Positions 6,754-13,305 of a stretch of DNA of 13,305 nucleotides are shown here, piece after piece. The first letter of the stretch is position 1, and every line of letters begins with the position of its first letter. The stretch is from Geobacter sp. UBA5608 (lineage in GTDB: Bacteria > Desulfobacterota > Desulfuromonadia > Geobacterales > Pseudopelobacteraceae). The translations under genes were made by a program, and so were the position numbers. The stretch covers positions 1-13,305 of the forward strand of contig DIKW01000032.1 in the NCBI GenBank assembly GCA_002424705.1. The letters are read 5' to 3'. The notes below the pieces were generated by a model, which worked only from the letters and a program-made list of their open reading frames with translations, did no database searches and had not been told where the DNA came from.

Positions 6754-7535
6754 TCTTCAATCTGTGTAACCTGCCCCCCTGGGTGATCGCCTCCCGCCAC
6801 TTCAACGAACATCCCCAGGCCCTGTTCATTCAGGGGGTACGGGAGGCTAATCGCTTCCTGTTCAACAAGCTGGACAGCATTGCCGAGCAGGAGCAGCGAG
6901 GGCAGGTATTCAGCGATTATCTGTCGGTCAAGTTCAGTCTGCACCATGATCAGGGACAGACCGTCACCGCTCGCAAGAGCCTGCGTAACAGTTACCTGCG
7001 TTTCTTGAAGGGCTGGATGATGGACAGTAATTCCGTGGAAGGTGCGGTCTTGAAAGGCTGGGTGGAAAGCCGGATCGGCATCGCCCCGACATTTCATAAC
7101 GGCCGGATTACCGGCAGCGACTCCGAGGCCCACTATCGCTACGTAGTGGACCGGACCCGCGGCAGCAAACGGACCAACGCCATCAATGCCCAGCTGGACC
7201 TGGTATACGAGTACTGCCAGTATGAGTTGCGCAGGGAATCTGGTGAGCAGCCCTACGTCACCCTTTACCGCGGCACCTACGATGCCGCTGAACACGACCT
7301 GCTGGAGCAGGTCGGCAAACGGGAACAGATCGTGCGCCTCAACAACCTGGCCTCATTCACTGATCAGGAGGAACGGGCCTGGGAGTTCGGCTCCACAGTC
7401 TGGGAGGCTCGGGTACCGCTGGCAAAAATCTTCTTTTTTGACCAGTTGCTACCGGGCAGCATCCTCAAGGGCGAGGGGGAATATCTGGTGATCGGCGGCG
7501 AATACTGCGTACGGCGCATCATGTGCACTGTATAA
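6744..7535 (+). CDS. draT: NAD+-dinitrogen-reductase ADP-ribosyltransferase DraT
   Basis: This cytoplasmic enzyme transfers ADP-ribose from NAD+ to a conserved arginine of nitrogenase Fe protein (NifH), switching nitrogenase off when ammonium or darkness/energy signals arrive. In known systems DraG reverses the reaction and PII proteins control both. It has 263 residues, in the usual range. Conserved DraT blocks are CNLPPWVIASRHFNEHPQ (8-25), MDSNSVEGAVLKGWVESR (93-110), QLDLVYEYCQYEL (150-162), TLYRGT (173-178), LNNLASFT (199-206) and EYLVIGG (246-252). Together Arg176, Ser204 and E244-G-E246 match the R-S-ExE arrangement of arginine ADP-ribosyltransferases. The start at 6744 follows GAGAGGG by 7 bases, and the protein then begins MKSVFNLCNLPPW as expected. 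No draG is present in this window. It is probably cotranscribed with nifX-fdxB, though repeat B intervenes. Confidence 0.95.
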   Translation: MKSVFNLCNLPPWVIASRHFNEHPQALFIQGVREANRFLFNKLDSIAEQEQRGQVFSDYLSVKFSLHHDQGQTVTARKSLRNSYLRFLKGWMMDSNSVEGAVLKGWVESRIGIAPTFHNGRITGSDSEAHYRYVVDRTRGSKRTNAINAQLDLVYEYCQYELRRESGEQPYVTLYRGTYDAAEHDLLEQVGKREQIVRLNNLASFTDQEERAWEFGSTVWEARVPLAKIFFFDQLLPGSILKGEGEYLVIGGEYCVRRIMCTV

Positions 7536-7567
7536 AAAAAGCGAGCCCGGCACAGGGCCGGGCTCGC
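7534..7567 (-). terminator. Intrinsic terminator of gdhA
   Basis: A perfect 11-base-pair stem pairs GCGAGCCCGGC (7541-7551) with GCCGGGCTCGC (7557-7567) around a 5-base loop. On the minus strand it is followed by seven T residues, as needed to stop transcription coming from gdhA. The plus strand has no T-tract after the stem, so it is a weaker stop for draT. The T-tract overlaps the draT stop codon. Confidence 0.9.
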
Positions 7568-7588
7568 TGAATACCACAATCAGCAGGG

Positions 7589-7705
7589 GTGCAGATTTTT
7601 CGATAAGCTCTAGGCGCCTGAGGGATGGCGCGGAGGCGTACCGTTCAAGTACGCCGCACAAGACATCCCGAAAGGCAACGACGAGATTACGGAAAAGCTG
7701 CGCAC
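7589..7705. repeat. Imperfect palindromic repeat, copy C (between draT and gdhA)
   Basis: This is a 117-base inverted repeat ending 3 bases past the gdhA stop codon, so it lies in the gdhA 3' untranslated region. Pairs include GCAG (7591-7594) with CTGC (7698-7701), GGGATG (7622-7627) with CATCCC (7664-7669), and a perfect central hairpin GGCGTAC (7635-7641) / GTACGCC (7649-7655). Relative to copy A, two stem positions change on both sides so that pairing is kept. Confidence 0.87.
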
Positions 7706-7708
7706 CTC

Positions 7709-9055
<1,347 letters not shown>

Positions 9056-9115
9056 GTGCTGCCTCCTGATGGAATGGAAAGGATGGCTACCCCGACGGGC
9101 AGTGTTCATTCTTTC

Positions 9116-9132
9116 AGCAACTGCTGTGCCAA
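9116..9132 (-). promoter_or_regulatory. Sigma-54 (-24/-12) promoter for gdhA
   Basis: Read on the minus strand the site is TTGGCACAGCAGTTGCT, which fits YTGGCACGrNNNTTGCW at all key positions except A for G after GGCAC. The -24 GG (9129-9130) and -12 GC (9117-9118) have exact spacing. Transcription would begin near 9105, giving about a 50-base leader before gdhA. This links gdhA to nitrogen control together with the nifX promoter. Confidence 0.82.
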
Positions 9133-9346
9133 GTCATCACCATCAAGAGCAAAAAATATGCAGATGCCCGCATGGTGCCCAAAAGAAGTGCATCAACCAA
9201 CGCGGCGCCTGCCCTGCACGCACATACAGAGGCTCCCAGCCAAACCAAAAAGAGTACACCAATAACTCTTTACCCCTAAATTGAGTTACACATTTTAACG
9301 GGACTAAAAAGCCGTAAGCGGCACAAACCATAACCAAATGAGCAGC
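9133..9346. other. Intergenic region between the divergent gdhA and etfB promoters
   Basis: This AT-richer stretch has no convincing gene. It should contain the upstream activator sites for the gdhA sigma-54 promoter, but I found only loose half-sites (for example GGGCACC on the minus strand near 9174-9180) and no clear palindrome. A short GCCG-TAAG-CGGC hairpin near 9311-9322 has five T residues after it on the minus strand, but its stem is only 4 base pairs. Confidence 0.5.
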
Positions 9347-9375
9347 TTGCATCTTTAACAGGCTTCACGTATAAA
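9347..9375 (+). promoter_or_regulatory. Candidate sigma-70 promoter for etfBA
   Basis: A possible -35 box TTGCAT (9347-9352) and -10 box TATAAA (9370-9375) are separated by 17 bases. The -10 box is good and the -35 box is weak (3 of 6 matches). It lies about 65 bases upstream of the etfB start. No sigma-54 site was found here, unlike at nifX and gdhA. Confidence 0.5.
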
Positions 9376-9393
9376 GTTTGTTTCGTAAACTTT
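9373..9393. promoter_or_regulatory. Palindromic candidate operator at the etfB promoter
   Basis: AAAGTTT (9373-9379) and AAACTTT (9387-9393) form a perfect 7-base inverted repeat with a 7-base centre, GTTTCGT. It overlaps the -10 box and expected transcription start, a repressor-like position. The regulator is not identifiable from the sequence. Confidence 0.4.
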
Positions 9394-9441
9394 CCAGCCC
9401 GAACCAACAAGATGCACAGAAAACGTGCAGAGAGGTCTTGC

Positions 9442-10257
9442 ATGCTGATCGTCGCCTGCATCAAACAGGTCCCCGATACCACCCAGGTCAAGATCGACCC
9501 GGTCACCAACACCCTGGTGCGGGAAGGGATCCCGTTTATCATGAACCCCTACGACACCCACGCCCTGGAGACGGCCTTGCAGCTGAAAGACCGTTTCGGC
9601 TGCAGGGTGGCGGTGCTCTCCATGGGACCGCCCAACGCCGAGGCTACCCTGCGCAAGGCCCTGGCGGTGGGGGTCGACCGCGCCATCCTGCTGTCGGATC
9701 GCTGCTTCGGCGGCGCCGACACCCTGGCCACCAGCAAGGTGCTGGCAGCGGCCATCAAAAAGCTCAATGACGAACTGGAGCCGGTGGGGCTGGTGCTGTG
9801 CGGCAAGCAGACCATCGATGGCGACACCGCCCAGGTAGGCCCGGGCATCGCCGTACGGCTGGGCTACCAGCAACTGACCCTGGTGGACAAGGTGGAGCAG
9901 CTGGATATCGACAATCGGTCGCTGGTGGTCCGTCGCAAGCTGGAGGGACGCCATGAGCGGGTGCAGGCGCCGTTGCCGGCCCTGCTGACGGTGGTGCGGG
10001 AGATCAACCGCCCCCGCTACCCGACGGTGCCGATGCGCTTGGCGTCCGTTGGCGCCGCAGTGGAGACCTGGGACAACCAGGTGCTCAAGCTGGACACCCA
10101 GACGGTGGGCCTGAAAGGCTCTCCCACCTGGGTTTCCAAGATCTTCTCACCGGAACGGGCCAAGGGGGAACTGATCGGTGACGGCTACGCCGATCCAACA
10201 GGAGCTGTCGACCTGCTGCTGGAAAAATTACTTGCCAAGGACCTGCTACCACTATGA
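9442..10257 (+). CDS. etfB: Electron transfer flavoprotein beta subunit (EtfB/FixA family)
   Basis: This is the beta subunit of a soluble electron-transfer flavoprotein, which takes electrons from dehydrogenases such as acyl-CoA dehydrogenases and hands them to a membrane oxidoreductase. It has 271 residues. It shows the family opening MLIVACIKQVPDT, MNPYDTHALETAL (34-46), the nucleotide-binding CGKQTIDGDTAQVGPG (120-135) and the EtfB signature region VREINRPRYPTVPM (195-208). ATG 9442 is chosen because GAGAGG at 9430-9435 lies 6 bases upstream and the N-terminus then matches the family; an upstream in-frame ATG at 9412 would add 10 residues. Its stop overlaps the etfA start (ATGA). The FixA name is possible, but the downstream partner is not FixC/FixX, so a respiratory ETF is more likely. 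Confidence 0.93.
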   Translation: MLIVACIKQVPDTTQVKIDPVTNTLVREGIPFIMNPYDTHALETALQLKDRFGCRVAVLSMGPPNAEATLRKALAVGVDRAILLSDRCFGGADTLATSKVLAAAIKKLNDELEPVGLVLCGKQTIDGDTAQVGPGIAVRLGYQQLTLVDKVEQLDIDNRSLVVRRKLEGRHERVQAPLPALLTVVREINRPRYPTVPMRLASVGAAVETWDNQVLKLDTQTVGLKGSPTWVSKIFSPERAKGELIGDGYADPTGAVDLLLEKLLAKDLLPL

Positions 10258-11576
10258 GTACACCCACGCCCAAACCGAAACGTCCACGCGGCCGCGCCCA
10301 ATTGCTGGCCGGTAAGTGCATCGCCTGCGGCGCCCGCTGCGAGAGCTCCTGCCCGGTCAACTGCATTACGATGAATGATGCCGGCGAGCCGCTGGTGCAG
10401 GCGGACAAGTGCATCGGCTGCCTGAAGTGCGTCAAGGTCTGCCCTGCTCAGGCGCTGGAGATGGTCTTCACCCCGGAGGAGTTGGCGATCTTGGCCGAAC
10501 TGGACAAGGCAGGCGCCGCAGCAACCGAAGAGGTTGATGACGAGGCAGCCGCCCTGGCCAAGCTGCAGGCCCAGTACCGCGGTGTCTGGGTCTTCGTCGA
10601 GCAGGCCGATGGCGAAGCAGCCAAGGTTTCCTGGGAGTTGTTGGGCAAGGGCAGGGAGCTGGCCGACAAGCTGGGGGTTGAACTATGCGCCCTGGTGATC
10701 GGCCACCAGGTGGAACCGCTCTGCCGTGAGGCCTTTACCTACGGCGCCAGCAAGGCCTATCTACTGGACCACCCGCTCTATCGTGACTACCGCACCCAGC
10801 CGTATCTTGAGGCCTGCTGCCACCTGATCGAGCAGTACAAGCCAGAGGTGATCCTGATGGGGGCCACCGGCATGGGCCGCGACCTGGCCGGCGCGGTGGC
10901 CACCCGGGTCGGCACCGGACTTACCGCCGACTGCACCGGGCTGGACATCGACGACAAACGCAACCTGATGCAGACCCGGCCCGCCTTTGGCGGAAATATC
11001 ATGGCCACCATCATGTGCGACAAGTACCGCCCCCAGATGGCCACGGTACGGCCCCACGTGATGCAGATGCCGGAGCCGCAGGCCGGCTCCGTAGGCGAGA
11101 TCATCCGCAGCGACTTCCTCATCCCGGAAGAGAGCGTACTGGTCAAGGTACTGGAGGTGCTGAGAGACAGCGATGCCAGTCACCATATCGACATCGGCGG
11201 GGCCGAATTCATCGTCTCCGGCGGTCGCGGCATGATGGGGCCCGAAAACTTCGGTATCCTGAAGGAGCTGGCCGACGAACTGCACGGTGTAGTGGGCGGC
11301 TCCCGCAGCGCGGTTGACGCCGGCTGGCTGCCCCACGATCGGCAGGTGGGCCAGACCGGCAAGACTGTACGGCCCAAGATCTACATCGCCTGCGGCATCT
11401 CCGGCGCCATTCAGCACCTGGTGGGGATGCAGGACTCGGACCTGATCATCGCCATCAACCGCGACAAGGATGCGCCGATCTTCGAGGTGGCCCACTACGG
11501 CATCGTCGGCGATCTGTTCCAGGTGGTGCCGGCCTTGACCCGAGCTATCCGGCAGTTGAAACTTACCAGAAACTAG
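10254..11576 (+). CDS. etfA: Electron transfer flavoprotein alpha subunit with N-terminal 2[4Fe-4S] ferredoxin domain
   Basis: This is the FAD-binding ETF subunit, extended at the N-terminus by a ferredoxin-like domain. It has 440 residues, about 100 more than plain EtfA. Residues 20-70 hold the clusters: C22xxC25xxxC29xxxC33P, which has an extra residue in the first spacing, a further Cys37, and the canonical C53xxC56xxC59xxxC63P. An acidic, alanine-rich linker (about 78-105) leads to the ETF alpha domain. The C-terminal FAD domain has SGGRGMMGPENF (322-333), GGSRSAVDAGW (348-358), GQTGKTVRP (366-374) and IACGISGAIQHLVGM (378-392). It overlaps etfB by 4 bases, implying coupled translation. 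The form with fused ferredoxin is found next to CCG-domain oxidoreductases in Geobacter-like and syntrophic bacteria. Confidence 0.95.
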   Translation: MSTPTPKPKRPRGRAQLLAGKCIACGARCESSCPVNCITMNDAGEPLVQADKCIGCLKCVKVCPAQALEMVFTPEELAILAELDKAGAAATEEVDDEAAALAKLQAQYRGVWVFVEQADGEAAKVSWELLGKGRELADKLGVELCALVIGHQVEPLCREAFTYGASKAYLLDHPLYRDYRTQPYLEACCHLIEQYKPEVILMGATGMGRDLAGAVATRVGTGLTADCTGLDIDDKRNLMQTRPAFGGNIMATIMCDKYRPQMATVRPHVMQMPEPQAGSVGEIIRSDFLIPEESVLVKVLEVLRDSDASHHIDIGGAEFIVSGGRGMMGPENFGILKELADELHGVVGGSRSAVDAGWLPHDRQVGQTGKTVRPKIYIACGISGAIQHLVGMQDSDLIIAINRDKDAPIFEVAHYGIVGDLFQVVPALTRAIRQLKLTRN

Positions 11577-11609
11577 GCCGTTACGCCTGTTCCATAAAGA
11601 GGTGTGTGC

Positions 11610-13305
11610 ATGTCCCTGAATCCTGAATTATTCCACGTTACGCTCCTCGTCGCCGCAGTGGCCAGCCTGGTCACCATCTGCGTTCGGGTTGCTCTGGTGC
11701 GAGTCGGTCGCCCGGCAGGCATCCGGACCAGTGCGGGAGACCTGCTACGGGACCTCGTGCGTTACGTCCTTGGCCAGAAGCGAGTCATTGCAACGCGGTT
11801 CGGCTACAATCACCTGGTGTTCTTCTGGTCGTTTCTGCTCCTGCTGCTCCATCACCCCGTGGTCGCCGGCATTGAAACCGTTCTGGAGGGAACCCGGCCA
11901 GCAGGACTGCTGATTCCCTACCACCAGGAACTGTTGCTTCCGCTGCTGCTGCTGCTTGACCTGCTGGCCCTTGCCGGGTTGATCACCGCCCTGGCTGCGG
12001 TGGTGCGGCGAGTCGTCGTCCCTCCCTATCCCGAAGGCCGTGCCATCGGCACGCTCCTGCTGCCGCTGCTGCCGGCGCTGATAATCATCGGCTACTTTTT
12101 TGTGAATGCCTTCAAGATAACCGTCTTCCTTTCCGCTGATGCCCAAACACTGGCAAGCCACTGGCTGCCAGTCTCCAGCGCTGCGGCCGCCCTGTTTGGA
12201 CCTGACGCAACCTGGCTCTACGATGCTGGCTGGTGGCTGCACGGTGCAGGGGTGCTGCTACTGGTGCTGGCGCTGCCCTACGGCAGGTTTCTGCACAGCA
12301 TAAGCGCGCTCCCCACCATTTTGCTGCGTCGCCGTGAACAGCCGCTGCTGCCTGCGCGGGAGGAATTTGTGGCCGGCGCCCAGTTCGGCATCAGTCGGAT
12401 TGACGGCTACAGCTGGAAGGAGCTGCTGGACGGCTTCAGCTGCACCGAGTGCGGCCGCTGCCAGAACAACTGTCCCGCATCCCAGACCGGCAAGCCGCTC
12501 AACCCCCGCACCCTGATCGCGACTATTCGTGGAAATCTGCTGCACAACGGGCCACTGCTGCTCCAGGGCCAGGGCGCGGCTGCTCCGCTGATCGGCGACG
12601 GCCCGGACTCCATCAGCGAAGAGACGATCTGGTCCTGCACCACCTGTGGCGCCTGCCTGCAGTCATGCCCGGTCTTCATCGAGCAGATGCCCAAGCTGAT
12701 CCCGCTCAGGCGTCATCTGGTGGAGATGAAGGCCTCCTTCCCGGAAGAACTGCTCAACCTGTTCGAGAACATGGAAGGCCGCAGCAACCCCTGGGGCATC
12801 GCCCCCTCGGAGCGGGGCAAGTGGGCTGCCCTGCTGGGCGAGCGCAGTTTCGAAGCGGGCCAGACCGAATACCTGTTCTATGTCGGCTGCGCCGGCTCCT
12901 TTGACGCCCGGGCTAAACAGGTCACCCTGGCGCTGGCCCAGTTGCTGGACAAGGCCGGCGTCTCCTGGGGCATCCTGGGCAAGGACGAAAAGTGCTGCGG
13001 TGACTCCCTGCGGCGGTTGGGCAACGAGTTCGTCTTTGACAAACTGGCTCGCGAAAACGTAGCCCTGTTCAAGGAAAAGGGGATCACAAAAGTGATCGCG
13101 CAGTGTCCCCACTGCCTGACCACCCTCAAGAACGACTACCGCCAGTATGGCATCGAGCTGGAGGTGATCCACCACAGCCAGCTGCTGCTGCAGCTGGTAC
13201 AGACTGGCCGCCTGAAGCTAAACCGCCAAGTGGCGGAACTAGGCACGCTGGTCTACCACGACTCCTGCTACCTGGGTCGACACAACGGCATCTACAACGA
13301 ACCCA
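11610..13305 (+). CDS. Membrane-bound CCG-domain iron-sulfur oxidoreductase (ETF:quinone oxidoreductase type, HdrD-like); 3' end cut by the window
   Basis: The first 565 residues are present, still open at the right edge. The N-terminal half is a NarI-like membrane domain with about five hydrophobic helices (roughly 8-31, 68-90, 104-133, 147-173, 205-233). His211 and His229 are 18 residues apart, the spacing of haem ligands in the last NarI helix. Next come two [4Fe-4S] motifs, C278xxC281xxC284xxxC288P and C343xxC346xxC349xxxC353P. A CCG domain follows: C427, C462-C463, C499xxC502, and a second one begins at YHDSC553. Such proteins are proposed to move electrons between EtfAB and menaquinone. 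AGAGG at 11598-11602 precedes ATG by 7 bases; the gene is 33 bases after etfA, in one operon. Confidence 0.92.
   Translation, partial: MSLNPELFHVTLLVAAVASLVTICVRVALVRVGRPAGIRTSAGDLLRDLVRYVLGQKRVIATRFGYNHLVFFWSFLLLLLHHPVVAGIETVLEGTRPAGLLIPYHQELLLPLLLLLDLLALAGLITALAAVVRRVVVPPYPEGRAIGTLLLPLLPALIIIGYFFVNAFKITVFLSADAQTLASHWLPVSSAAAALFGPDATWLYDAGWWLHGAGVLLLVLALPYGRFLHSISALPTILLRRREQPLLPAREEFVAGAQFGISRIDGYSWKELLDGFSCTECGRCQNNCPASQTGKPLNPRTLIATIRGNLLHNGPLLLQGQGAAAPLIGDGPDSISEETIWSCTTCGACLQSCPVFIEQMPKLIPLRRHLVEMKASFPEELLNLFENMEGRSNPWGIAPSERGKWAALLGERSFEAGQTEYLFYVGCAGSFDARAKQVTLALAQLLDKAGVSWGILGKDEKCCGDSLRRLGNEFVFDKLARENVALFKEKGITKVIAQCPHCLTTLKNDYRQYGIELEVIHHSQLLLQLVQTGRLKLNRQVAELGTLVYHDSCYLGRHNGIYNEP

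Noticed and set aside
5803..7705. CRISPR array
   Set aside because: The three repeats are about 100-120 bases, palindromic, diverged and 700-1000 bases apart with genes between them, which is not the regular short repeat-spacer pattern.
9311..9327. Terminator-like hairpin (minus strand GCCG-CTTA-CGGC followed by five T)
   Set aside because: The stem has only 4 base pairs and no minus-strand gene lies upstream of it inside the window; it is probably chance.
9442..11576. FixAB for nitrogenase electron supply
   Set aside because: The EtfA has an N-terminal ferredoxin and the next gene is a CCG-domain membrane oxidoreductase rather than FixC/FixX, and its promoter lacks a sigma-54 site. A respiratory role fits better.

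Overview
This window looks like a chromosomal segment from a diazotrophic, anaerobically respiring Desulfuromonadales/Geobacter-type bacterium. The evidence is the combination of a NifX / nif-type ferredoxin / DraT group, a hexameric glutamate dehydrogenase, and an electron-transfer flavoprotein whose alpha subunit carries an N-terminal ferredoxin and is followed by a membrane CCG-domain iron-sulfur oxidoreductase. That ETF plus membrane oxidoreductase arrangement is typical of Geobacter and syntrophic relatives. The genus assignment is an inference from gene content, not from a search.

Layout. (1) Positions 1-5089, minus strand: a type I restriction-modification operon in the order hsdR-hsdM-hsdS. 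Each junction overlaps by 7-8 bases, and hsdS runs off the left edge. Its recognition domain is visibly more AT-rich than hsdM. (2) Positions 5313-7535, plus strand: a nitrogen-fixation accessory group, nifX - fdxB (nif ferredoxin III) - stand-alone NifX/NifB-C-terminal-like protein - draT. A good sigma-54 (-24/-12) promoter lies directly upstream of nifX. (3) Positions 7541-9132, minus strand: gdhA, with its own near-perfect sigma-54 promoter and an intrinsic terminator whose T-tract overlaps the draT stop codon. (4) Positions 9347-13305, plus strand: etfB - etfA - membrane iron-sulfur oxidoreductase (cut by the right edge), probably under a sigma-70-type promoter with a palindrome just after the -10 box.

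How it fits together. The middle genes form a nitrogen module. NifX-family proteins handle FeMo-cofactor precursors, FdxB supplies electrons or clusters to nitrogenase or its assembly, DraT ADP-ribosylates and switches off NifH when ammonium returns, and GdhA assimilates ammonium. Two independent sigma-54 promoters suggest shared nitrogen control. The ETF module would pass electrons from acyl-CoA or other dehydrogenases into the quinone pool.

The least expected structure is a family of roughly 100-120 base imperfect palindromes, one in each of three successive gaps: nifX/fdxB, nifX-like/draT and draT/gdhA. Copies A and C show compensatory base-pair changes, so a folded form appears to be maintained. 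In copy B the right arm contains the draT ribosome-binding site and start codon. I see no tRNA, rRNA, CRISPR array or transposase gene in the window.
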